Positions 35,356 through 45,500 of a stretch of DNA of 64,000 bases are shown in pieces. The DNA comes from Membranipora membranacea (lineage: Eukaryota; Bryozoa; Gymnolaemata; Cheilostomatida; Membraniporidae). The stretch spans positions 16,551,387 through 16,615,386 of the forward strand of contig OU612069.1 in the NCBI GenBank assembly GCA_914767715.1. The letters are read 5' to 3'. The position numbers and the translations under genes are program-made. Each line of letters begins with the position of its first letter. Position 1 is the first letter of the stretch. Under the pieces are notes generated by a model. It did not search any database, was not told the origin of the DNA, and saw nothing but the letters and a program-made list of their open reading frames with translations.

Positions 35356-35537
35356 GTCATAAAGCCAAATTGTTCTGTTGTTTTTGTCACTGCTATTAAA
35401 ACATATTCTATGGCTGAAATCGATGGTCAAAAGTGTCTGTATTTTCGTGTATTCAAAGTTTGCTAGCTAGTTTCAAGTGTGAATTCCTGATACACTGGTT
35501 GTTGGAACTCAATTACAAGGGGATTTCTCACTTTCAG

Positions 35538-35706
35538 AAAAGGAGTTATTTAATGACACTGATGGACAATATACCTTTGATGAGGCTAATCAATATTGTG
35601 CTGATAACGGAGGAATTGGCTTGCGATACCAGAGACATCTAAGGAGTGGTTATATATGAAAAGGGAAGGACCTTCTATTGCGGCTAGTCAATCAGAGGCG
35701 GACGAT
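35538..35706 (+). pseudogene. C-type lectin domain exon 1, frameshifted
   Basis: Acceptor TTTCAG| at 35537, entering with two bases (phase 1). It encodes KELFNDTDGQYTFDEANQYC followed by ADNGGIGL. The frame is then lost near 35627 and continues one frame over as IPETSKEWLYMKREGPSIAA followed by SQSEADD. Both parts fit one C-type lectin alpha-1/alpha-2 region (F.EA..YC...GG..A...), so a 1-base deletion, or a sequencing error, broke the exon. The likely donor is GACGAT|GTTAGT at 35706. Confidence 0.6.
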
Positions 35707-35891
35707 GTTAGTCCACTCATTGAAACTCAACTTCAACATGTTACTTGAGATAGTTGAATAAGTTTTTAGCTATAAAATTTTTTTAACCTAACCAGATATT
35801 AGGAATCTCCTTCAAGTCTCCCAATTGAGAATTTTGGGAATGAATATTTGCATTAGACATCTCTACAGTATTTGGTATCTGTTTTCTGCAG

Positions 35892-35992
35892 CATATGCGA
35901 TGAGACTGGAAAACCGTTTTGGATCGGTTTGGACGATGGAGAAACCGAAGATGCGTTTGTGACTATAAACGGTGATCCGATGCCATATGATA
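35892..35992 (+). CDS. C-type lectin domain exon 2 (FWIGLDDGE)
   Basis: Acceptor TCTGCAG| at 35891 and donor GATA|GTATGT at 35992. It encodes ICDETGKPFWIGLDDGETED followed by AFVTINGDPMPYD, which carries the conserved FWIGL.D core of C-type lectin domains. Confidence 0.7.
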
Positions 35993-36401
35993 GTATGTAC
36001 TCAGAAAAAAACCTCAAAAACCTATTTTTACAGTTAAAAAAAATAATAATTAAAAGCTTCTACTGCTGCTGCTGCAAATGTGTGCATATTGAATTCTGAA
36101 TAGCTCAAAGATAACTGATTGAGGCTTAAACCTCAAAATGTTCACCTAATCAGCAAATGATTTGCACAAACAGATCTTAAAAAATCAGGGTATGCAAAAA
36201 CGCACTGGGTGATGACATCATTGTTGTCAACTAGCTAGGCACTACAAAGGATTTTTTCAAAATGTTCCAATCATGAAAATAAATACATGGTTGGAACCAC
36301 ATAGGTGTGAATTTTCCAAATATGTTTTCAAATTTGCTCTGAGAGCAATATGAGGCAAGCAAATCCAAAATCTAATTTCATTTTAGCAGCCAAAAATATC
36401 A

Positions 36402-36531
36402 TCTAGAATTTACAATATTTGATCCCAGGCAGAAGCAAAAAATAGTGTGTGTAACGTTGCGCTATGACTGCACAACGTTACACACACTCATTTTTGCTAC
36501 TGCCTGAGATCAAATATTGTAAATTCTAGAG
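36402..36531. repeat. Palindrome in lectin-gene intron
   Basis: Arms TAGAATTTACAATATTTGAT... and ...ATCAAATATTGTAAATTCTA, continuing inward through GTGTGTAACGTTG / CAACGTTACACAC, with only about 10 bp between the arms. It is probably a small foldback MITE. Confidence 0.8.
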
Positions 36532-36748
36532 TCTAGTTGATACCTGAAGTATCCATGTTCCATCTTCCCTGGCCGCATATATTCAAACATGTGTAACCCA
36601 TTCCATCAAACATTATGCCAAAATTTATGTATTAAAATGCGATATTTTGTTAAGCGGTGAAGCAAACTCCATGCTTATTTGATATGTTTTTTTAAAGCTA
36701 TACAGTAATATATATATATGCTCATGTTTATAGTTTGATTTGATATAG

Positions 36749-36803
36749 ATGATTCTCAGAAAGATCTAGACACTGGTCGGGGTCAAGAAAGAACGACTAA
36801 CAG
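36749..36803 (+). pseudogene. Candidate C-type lectin exon 3 with lost donor
   Basis: After acceptor GATATAG| at 36748 the frame reads DSQKDLDTGRGQERTTN in exactly the phases needed to link the exons at 35892 and 39541 (two bases in, two bases out). It resembles the W..GQPNN loop of C-type lectin domains with the tryptophan replaced by leucine. The expected donor after AACAG reads CTACC instead of GTxxx, so splicing would fail. Tentative. Confidence 0.35.
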
Positions 36804-37834
36804 CTACCTTGAACCTCACTAATACAATGCTCCTCACTACTCGTTGATAATGATAACAGCCAACTAACAGATACTCTCAGCTTACTAAATCTCTTGAGCA
36901 TTGCACTACATTTTTTGACACCTCTTTTTAAGCCTTAGGACTATGTTTAGGACTGTAGGCACTCTCTGAAGTTCTAGATTTTCAACACTGTTTCGAACTC
37001 AATCCCTAAGTTGGCATTAGCTTTTTTAACATGCCGGGATTTACATGTCCGCCAATTATATATGTAATAAACATTGCAAAACTAGATATTTATACATTTC
37101 TCTCACATTGATTATGAGACGAAACCATACCAATAGAACTACAACAGCGACCCTTGCGCCTTGGCCTACAACTGACTCAACTTGTTTATCGCAAGAAAAA
37201 GAACTCCCTTTTTACCCTGATTAGAGCGTCATGAGCAAAAATTGTTGACACCCATGCTTTACTAACTTAAAACATGTTCATTACATGCAAAAGCTCAACT
37301 ATGTTATGGATTATGATCTGCTAGAGAAGAAGTGTCAACCAGCCTAAGCAAGCATATCCAAACACTAACAACAGGTGCTTGCAATGCAAGTGAAAATAGT
37401 TGTTCATCAAATTGGTCTGCACTGAATCTAGCTAAGATATCCCAGTAAAATTTTGGTGATCACTCCCTGATATCACTAGTGAAATAGGTTTATGTACAGC
37501 TTAATTGGTACTTCAATCACACACAGTTGACACCACCATCTGTAGTAGTAACTGTGCAAAATCAATCTGAGGTGGGCCAACTACTATGCAAGTTGATGTT
37601 CAATCTTATATGAAATTAGAGAGGACATCACTTGAGTACATATAAATGATGAAATAGTGTGCAAACTTTGTCCATCATGCTCTCATTTTGTACCAACACA
37701 GACAGTTATGGCCTTACCATACTCAGTGATGAATGGTATGAGGATACATGTGTCATTTACACTAAAAATCCATCAGCAACAAAACAACAAAAATCATCGC
37801 TTTACTGTTGTGATATTTAGCAGAGTTTAGTATG

Positions 37835-37885
37835 ACCTACTGTGATTGGTCTAATTTTGAAAGTTAGACCAATCACAGAGGCCAT
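37835..37885. repeat. Short palindrome
   Basis: CTGTGATTGGTCTAATTTT pairs with the following AAAGTTAGACCAATCACAG. Arms are about 18 bp with a very short loop. Confidence 0.7.
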
Positions 37886-38339
37886 ATTAATACAGTGGCC
37901 ATATTTTTTCCTCTTGAGTATTCTAACTTGCAACTGAAACATGAGATTTTAAAACAGAGAGTACAAGCACTTCTTCAGAGCTAAACCAAACAAAGTACAC
38001 ACCATCAGAATCAGAAACCTTCAATCTTATCAGATAATTGTATGTTTGGAGTGAAAATGGAGTTTTTTTGTGAAAATTCAGGCAGCAGTTTGACACTAAA
38101 TTTCAGTCTTGCCTACTTTAGTTTTCTAGGGTTTTCCATGGTTTTCTAACAATTGCGCTGGGTGCGCATGCTTCAGATCTATATCCTGAAAAAATTTCAA
38201 GGCTGTAGGAGGAATAGAAACTGAGATATCTGGGTTTAAAAAACTTGTGTTTTCGAAAATCTGCGCAGTTTTTAGGCCCTGTCGAGAGTATAAGAATTTG
38301 ATGACACTTTTCTAAAACGGAAGTTGGTGCATTTGTAGT

Positions 38340-38535
38340 GCCTAAACTAGCAAGACGGTAACTACATAGATAAGTACACTAGATAATTAATTTCAAACCC
38401 TGATTTTGACGACCATTTTGTGCAAATTACTTGCCCACAAGGTGAAAACGCTGAGATTGCAGCCTCATATCATTAATTTTGGTCTATACAGAATTCAATA
38501 AGCACACAATTGCCTGTGTGGCAGCAGTGGTCTAA
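38340..38535 (+). repeat. Dispersed repeat, copy 1
   Basis: Shares a colinear run of segments with 42150-42362: AGATAATTAATTTCA, CCCTGATTTTGACGACCA, TTGCAGCCTCATA and GTGGCAGCAGTGGTCTAA, with substitutions. A related end (AAAATCAGGGTATG) also appears at about 36180. Class unknown. Confidence 0.65.
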
Positions 38536-39540
38536 CATATGAAAGCTCAACCAGAAAAACCATTGTTATAAAAATATGTCATTAAGAATTTTAGTAAGAA
38601 AAATGCAAGGAAAGAATAGCTTTTTAATTGATATTAGAAAACCCAGATAAAAAGCAATCAGTACTACAAAATAGCAATCTTATTTCTTATTTCAGTCAGG
38701 ATTTGGATGAGATTGTTTCAATTTCGATTTTTGGTAGAATCCATTTTAGCTATCAGATCTTATCATATGCTTGTGGATTGGCTAATATGCACAGTGATAG
38801 CATTTTTTTTTCTCTCCATCTAAGCACGGCAAACTGTCAAATGCTTTATCGATGGTTAATCAAGTGATAGAACAAACTGTAACAGGGCTCTTTAACTTGT
38901 TTTCAAATGATGGTTAAAGGGGATCCGAGACATTTCAGCCTAAATTCTGGATAGAATATAGTATGACAACTGATATATCCATTATTTTTCAAAACGACAA
39001 GACCTGGCAAAAATTTTACTGATGAGATGATAAATATATTGATTAGAAATTACCGTGTGATTGAGTTACTGTGCTGTGTTGAGGTCATAGATCATTTGAT
39101 CATGTGACAATTGAAATATCATTTGACGTTTCATACGTCCGTTGATCAAAGATAATTTCTCATCATCGCAGAATCAAATGAATATTTGATCAAGTGATAT
39201 TCCTGCAATATGAGTATCTTTTGAATATTTGAAATAATTGTTTCATCAAATAATCATTTATATGTTTGTGATGTCACATACTGTAGAAACAATTAATTTT
39301 GCAGCAGAGAAGACAACAACTTGATATTCTTGTTGTGCTGTGAGGTTGACTTCTAAGTGAGTCTGAGCCTGTGAACTTGTGACTCTTGTTGGGTTGCGAA
39401 ATGTATGGAGTATTCATGGTGATGCATGTCAGGTCAGTTACTCAACTAAATTTCATAGATTTTGGCTTAAGCTGGCATGAAGTATAGTGTTACTTTCATT
39501 CACAATTTTTCTCTGCTGAATGAACCTCTCCCAACAATAG

Positions 39541-39665
39541 AAATGGAGCACAGTATCTGTATCACTGTATCGAGGTTAAAATGTGGGGAGGACAGATACA
39601 AGCTAATGATCAGGAATGCGATGACAAAAATGGCGCATTGTGTGAAAGAAAAGGGAACACATTTG
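39541..39665 (+). CDS. C-type lectin domain exon 4 (C-terminal part)
   Basis: Acceptor CAATAG| at 39540 and donor TTTG|GTAAGT at 39665. In the correct frame it encodes NGAQYLYHCIEVKMWGGQIQ followed by ANDQECDDKNGALCERKG. This is the classic end of a C-type lectin domain (C-[IV]-V...W.......C.....ALCE), with the two conserved cysteines. It leaves in phase 1 and joins the exon at 40186. Confidence 0.75.
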
Positions 39666-40185
39666 GTAAGTTTTACCTGCTGCTACTTTGCGCTCATTAT
39701 AAAGAACCTCCTCTGATTTATTGAGCGAAAGTTCAGATCTGAAATGAAATATATATATATATTTCATGTTTATTCTGGAGAAGAATAAGTCCTTAGGACT
39801 TGTACCCAGAAAACAGAAAAATTGATAAAAATATGGTGTAGAATTAAAAAGACATGTAACTAAAAATCAAGAACAATGACAGGTAAAATTACAACTACTT
39901 AATATATTTTGAAGAAAAAGATCTTATTTTTACAGTACATTTATTCGGTTTGATTTAATGTAGCTAATTGGGTTTCAAATAATACTTGTACGTATTTTAT
40001 CGATATATCATAACAGGGTTAGCACAGTGTTTATACGCTGCAGTGAAAAAGTCTGAATATGTTTTAATATGTTTGAATATGAAAGCACTGCTATGTTTTT
40101 GGATGAGGTGCGACGTTGCGCCACTCATTGTTCACAAGCAACACAAAACTTGAAAAATTTTAAAATTTGGTTTGTTTGATTTTAG

Positions 40186-40406
40186 ATCCAATAGTGTACG
40201 TGGGCACGACCGACCAACTTAATTATGTACAGAATGGAACCTATCGAGCACAGCTAGCAGGACATACAGTTTGCTTAAGATTTCATGGTGTAATATCTGA
40301 AGACTCGATGTTTTTCCCATGTGAATCTCCCTTACAAGGGAGACAAGTTGTATTTGAAGTGCATAAAACACATGGACCCTGTCATTTAGGGTGATTGAGG
40401 TGCATG
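40186..40406 (+). pseudogene. F5/8 type C (fucolectin-like) domain exon, C-terminal half, frameshifted at end
   Basis: Acceptor TTTTAG| at 40185, entering in phase 1. The sequence PIVYVGTTDQLNYVQNGTYR followed by HTVCLRFHGVISEDSMFFPC and GRQVVFEVH matches the second half of a fucolectin domain (V.VG......C....GR.V...). The frame meets a stop at about 40392, but shifting one base after the CCC near 40379 restores an LSFRVIEVHG-like ending just before the donor CATG|GTACGT at 40406. So a single base was lost, or this is a sequencing error in a short C run. Confidence 0.65.
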
Positions 40407-42149
40407 GTACGTGTCCGTGATTTTTCTTGTACATTTTTCCCTCTGACAGATGGAAAAATTTTGCTGTGTGTCTGCCACCCAAACCACAATTGATGGAGTT
40501 GATATATAATTGTGAGAGAATTGACACGAACAAATCTTCGATTGACGCGCACAATTGATCCACACAGTCTATTAGCTTGTGTTGCCAAGCATTGTCCCCC
40601 CTCGCCCCCCTAAATTCATTGAGGTAGCCAATATATATTATATTTGAAAAACCGAAACTAATCCTTTTCTGCTGGTAAAATTTATTTACGAAAACAAAAG
40701 ACGATTATAATTTAATTTTCAACTTTAATTGTCAACTATGAGTACCTGAAGGTACAGGGACTTCATTTGATATGCCAGCCACCCCTTTTGGCAAGTAATT
40801 TTTCATAAAATTCCTTTTTCTCTGATATCCCCTATCCAAGTACAAGACAGAATTTTTCAGTAATTAAAGTTGTAAATACTTTTATCTATTTGTTTATGAG
40901 TACCTCAAACTATATTAATTAATTATTGTCATAACTATAATTACATTTATGAATATTAAGTATTACTTTTAATTATTTTGAGTTCCTTAAATCCATTGAT
41001 ATATAATTCAAAATTGATGTGCACTTTTGATTTACATATCACATTGGAGTTGTCTCATTATGCACGTATGTATTATATAAAGTTATGTTAGCTGTTAAGC
41101 TGCAACGGTAGATGTGATAAATAATTGATTTCTGGTCCATGCTATTTTGTTCAAAAAAAATATGAATGGATCCCTGTCTGCCATGGGGCAGGTAAGCGTA
41201 AATGAGCACTGGTTTCAGGTGTACCTAAAAATTCAGATAATGTCTGGGTCAGATACAGGTTTCGTCTAGCAGCACTACAGAAGCTGTTCCAAAAAATATA
41301 TTTTCAATAATAGCCTAATTTTAGTTTAACAGTTTCGCTTCCGACAAAGATTACAGATCAGGCAAAGAGTCATACTTCGTTTCAGTCACAACTGTATAAT
41401 GAGACCACCAAACTTTATAAAGGAATCCTATGAGGACCAGCATATATCAAAATCATACAGAGTTTCTTACACCTTATGAACTCATTTTTCTTGAGCAATA
41501 TGACTAGGCTAAGTTGTTTGATAGCAGTACTGTGTTATACTTTGTAGTGTTACTAACTTTCAACCTGGCCTTTGAACGTCATATTTTGTAGTTATCTTAT
41601 CTTTGCTCCTGCATTATCAAGTACCATGGCATCAAGGAGTTTGGGACCAAACTACCGGATGGCATGCCTTCTTTAAGCGATTTATGCCCATGTTGCTCCC
41701 CAGCATCTTACTGCATGTACTTCTCAGACACACTAAAAATAAAACTCCCTAAAAACAGAGCAGTTTTCCCTTACTCTACTATAAGAATCAGAAAGAAGGA
41801 TTAAGCTGACATTTCATATGAAAGCAGACTGAGAATCAACACCCGAGATTTCATACATTCAGTAATCAGTATCAAGTGTAGTTTTATTATGGAATTAACA
41901 AGTCAACGAGTCTAGACTCTAAATATGACTCAAGACTCAAGACTCAAGTCAATAAGTTTGATGTAGATGACTGTTCTCAATCTTCTTGTCAAACTACTGC
42001 TGCCACTCAGGCATACTTGTGCTCATCGAATTCAGTAAGCTCCAAGATACTATATGTGACCTCAATCTCAGAACTACCCGTAATGAGCAAATAATTTTTC
42101 TCAATCTGAACTTCAAAATCAGGGTATGAAATAAATGCACTAGGCAATG

Positions 42150-42362
42150 AGGAAGTAAGTGTCCACTGGTAAGCTTGTATCTACGTAGATAACTGCGTAG
42201 ATGATTAATTTCATACCCTAATTTTGACAATCAGTTTGTGCACATTATTTGCCCATTAAAATAATGACAATGTTAAGATCGCAGCCTCATAATAATTAAA
42301 AGTTTTGAGCTATGCTGTATTCAATGAGCACACATTTGCATGTGTGGTAGCAGCGGTTTAAA
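42150..42362 (+). repeat. Dispersed repeat, copy 2
   Basis: Direct copy of 38340-38535. It also has AAAATCAGGGTATGAAAT just upstream (42117) and its complement-like ATTTCATACCCTAATTTTGA at 42210. The element therefore has inverted ends and may be a MITE about 250 bp long. Confidence 0.6.
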
Positions 42363-43265
42363 GGGGAAAAGATCTACTTTGTGTTTCTGAAACTTTCAGC
42401 TTATAACTAACAACATGATAAGCGAAGGGTGAATCTCTCTCTCTCATTGCAGTCGGTCAGTACGACAAGGACTGGTTCATGATTATGGTTTAGGTGAATA
42501 CACACATCAATAAATACTTAGAATCGATGCATATACTATTTTTTGCACATGGATACTGGAGAGGTTCAAATACCTATCGAGAATGTCAAACGACACAAAA
42601 TTTCGCTTCATGGGAAAAAAAAAGAAATTACAGTCGATATGGTATGACAACTTCTAAGTGGCGTGTACATTATGTGATGCTGTTTTTAAATATGTTCACC
42701 AAGAACCATGGGAGTTCAACCACCAGTGAAGGAGACCAAGCCATATACACACTGTTAGCCGACAGAGGCACTCCTTTTACAGTCAAATTCCTGAGTGTGA
42801 GAGGTCAACAAGACATTCATAGGCTGGCCAGGTCTGGTGATTACTCATTCTAATCAATGTGAGCGTGTACAAAAACTGACTAAGCATACCTTCGTATCAG
42901 CAGCATAGAGCCTGAACGAATTTACCTAGGACTGTATGTAAATTAGAAATACAATGAAAACTGATCTTTTGGAAATATTTGGGCCTCAATGAAACGCTGT
43001 TTTTCATATCTCATAACCTTGAACATTGGGAGCTGTCTTTCTTGCTGGAAAATGGTTAGTGATGCTACCATTGCTGTGCTGCAGAGATAGTTTATATCAA
43101 ACAAACAAAACTATCCTGCAGGTATAGTAGGATACATCATGTTATTTTCATTGTTCAAGCCAATTTTAGGGTATTTAAAACACAAAAATGCCTCCCCTGG
43201 AACGCTGGCCTTATGGAGCCACTCTTTCAATAAAGATGAACATCTGCCTCTGGTTATAGTTACAC

Positions 43266-43478
43266 TTTCTCGGCCTATTGGCTAAGATCAAAGAGTCACT
43301 GCCAATGGCCGATTAGTGCCAGTTCAGTTTTGGCAGCTCCCTGCACATCCACGATTAGGAGGTCTTCTATGGCCTCACCTCTAGGATGCATTCTAGTTTT
43401 CTAGGATGTATCACATTCTCAGTATGAGGATTTAGTGCACCTTGCATCCCTCTTTAGGGGCAGCCCAATCTTCTGTTA
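43266..43478 (+). mobile_element. U2-snRNA-like SINE, copy 1
   Basis: Starts with TTCTCGGCCTATTGGCTAAG followed by ATCAAAG, which is nearly the 5' end of U2 snRNA (from memory, CTTCTCGGCCTTTTGGCTAAGATCAAG). The next roughly 185 bp, with GATTAGGAGGTC, GGCCTCACCTCTAGGATGCA and CCCTCTTTAGGGGCAGCCCA, are shared with 50986-51207 but are not U2. It is therefore a SINE with a U2-derived head, not a working snRNA gene. Confidence 0.7.
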
Positions 43479-44520
43479 CTTACTAAACAGCAATTGCTAG
43501 CCAGCAGCCAAATATTATACTGTGCATTGACGAAATGCTTACAGCAGTTCAACGTCAGGATTTCACTATACCACCTCGTGGTTGGGCGATACTCAGGAAC
43601 CAAGTATCATACATAGCTCACTCGCTTACCACAGTTCCAGATGGTACCAAGTTACCATGTTAGCCGAGTTCCAGATCGAAGTTCAGCACCTACCATTCTC
43701 TGTACCACCTCCGGGAGTGGGCGATACGAAGTATCATAAAGCGCGGCTAGTAGATTCGGATCACCTATCTCTATATACCACCTCAGTAGTGGATGATAAT
43801 GTGTTCTCATAATATAGCAGATTTACAGATTAATCACCCCAGTCTCTGTAATTATTATAGAAGAGTTGGCAAGATTACATGAAACGATTTTTGCCTAAAA
43901 CAAGTAGCATATGTTAGCACTTATTAAAGCTTCGAGGGCAACCCTGAGCCAATCCGATTACCTCCGTACCAGCTTACCTGGCATCAGCTCCCTCCCACCC
44001 GCCAGCCAATAAGAGCCAACACATGGGCCTGATGATGCACACCTCCATTGTGTCTCCTGCTTATTCCCTTATCTCTTTTGTCTGGCTGACATCACTCTTT
44101 GTTTGTAATATTCTCTCCCAGCTACCACCAATTGTATAACCTAGCAGGCTGACATCGGTGAGGAGTTACGCTCTTCCAGTGTGTGAAGGGGCAAATCTAA
44201 ATTATCGCTCAGTGGTGAACTGGTCACCACAACTTTTTCCCTATTATTAAAAAAATGACAACTTGTATTTTAAGTACCAGTCGAATGTGAACTGTATATT
44301 TTCAACATAACATACATTTATAAAATATATTCAATTTCAAACCAGCCATATTATGTTTCTTAATCAGGAGGATGAAAAAATGTAAATCAACAGGGCATTA
44401 TGTGCAGGTCATGTGATACTCAGTTAGTTCGAGTAAAGTGGGCCACAGCAAGCGGGGTGGTGAGAGAGGGTGCCAAGTCTAATTGTAAGTAAAACGCTGA
44501 TAAGAATTTAAAAAATATGA

Positions 44521-45500
44521 TCAACATATGCAAAGCACGCTCAGTATGATGATCCAATGAATGCGCCGGCGATCTCTCTTTCTTTTGTTATCATTACTAA
44601 GTTCAGTCAGTGACAAAGCGATATCAGAATGATCATCGCTTTCACCGTGCAAACGCTTTTGCATGTCTAGTGATAGTCTGTGGTACTCTGCAGCTTTGTC
44701 AAACTCATTCATTGCATGGTATGTGTTTCCCATGTTATTCAGTGACACATAAATATTAGAATGGTCACTATTCTCACCGTGTATACGCTTACGCATTTCT
44801 AGTGATAGTCTGTAGTATTCTGCAGCTTTGTAATAATCCTTCATTGCGTGGTATGTGTTTCCCAGGTTATTCAGTAGCACTGCAATATCAGAGCGATCGC
44901 TATTGTCACCGTGTATACGCTTACGCATTTCTTGTGATAGTCTGTGGTATTCTACAGCTTTGTCATATTCATTCATTGCGTGGTATGTGTTTCCCAGGTT
45001 ATTAAGTGACACAGCAATATCAGAGTGGTCACTATTCTCACCATGTTTTACGCTTCTCCATTTCTAGTGATAGTCTGTGGTATTCTGCTGCTTTGTTATA
45101 CTCGTTCATTGCTTTGTATGTGGTTCCCAGGTTATTAAGTGACACATAAAAATTAGAATGGTCACTATTCTCACCGTGTATACGCTTACACATTTCTAGG
45201 GATAGTCTGAAGTATTCTGCAGCTTTGTCATACTCATGCATTGCATAGTATGTGGTACCCAGATTATTCAGTAACGCCGCAATATCAGAGTGATCACTAT
45301 TCTCACCATGTATATGCTTACGCATTTCTAGTGATAGTCTTTGGTATTCTGCTGCTTTGTTATACTCATTCATTGCGTGGTATGTGTGTCCAAGGTTATA
45401 AAGTGACACAGCAATATCAGAGTGATCACTATTCTCCCCGTGCAAACGCTTATACATTTCTAACGCTAGTTTGTAGTTTTTTGCAGCTGAATCATATTGC
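44521..45500 (-). repeat. 132-bp coding tandem units (TPRs) of the fuller gene
   Basis: About seven units of the same 132-bp type as at 23490-25600, including the shifted part. Unit sequence is very close to the other copy 20 kb away, which suggests recent duplication or conversion between the loci. Confidence 0.8.

Larger units (their letters stand above)
40407..44520. other. Intergenic repeats, no clear gene
   Basis: Contains a dispersed repeat at 42150-42362 and a U2-like SINE at 43266-43478. There is an unassigned open frame at 42494-42853 and a repeated TACCACCTC..G.GTGGGCGAT motif near 43570, 43705 and 43775. GACTCAA triplet repeats lie near 41925-41950. No family member was recognised with confidence. 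Confidence 0.45.

Noticed and set aside
38690-38865. Possible exon after TTTCAG at about 38695
   Set aside because: The acceptor looks fair, but the translation (DLDEIVSISIFGRIHFSYQI) shows no lectin motif and the phases do not fit the neighbouring exons.
41590-41760. Coding-looking stretch QVPWHQGVWDQTTGWHAFFK
   Set aside because: Read in several frames for a lectin or RT match without success. No donor/acceptor pair was found.
42494-42853. Plus-strand frame of 119 codons
   Set aside because: No recognisable motif or splice context. It could be a transposon relic, but there is not enough to support it.
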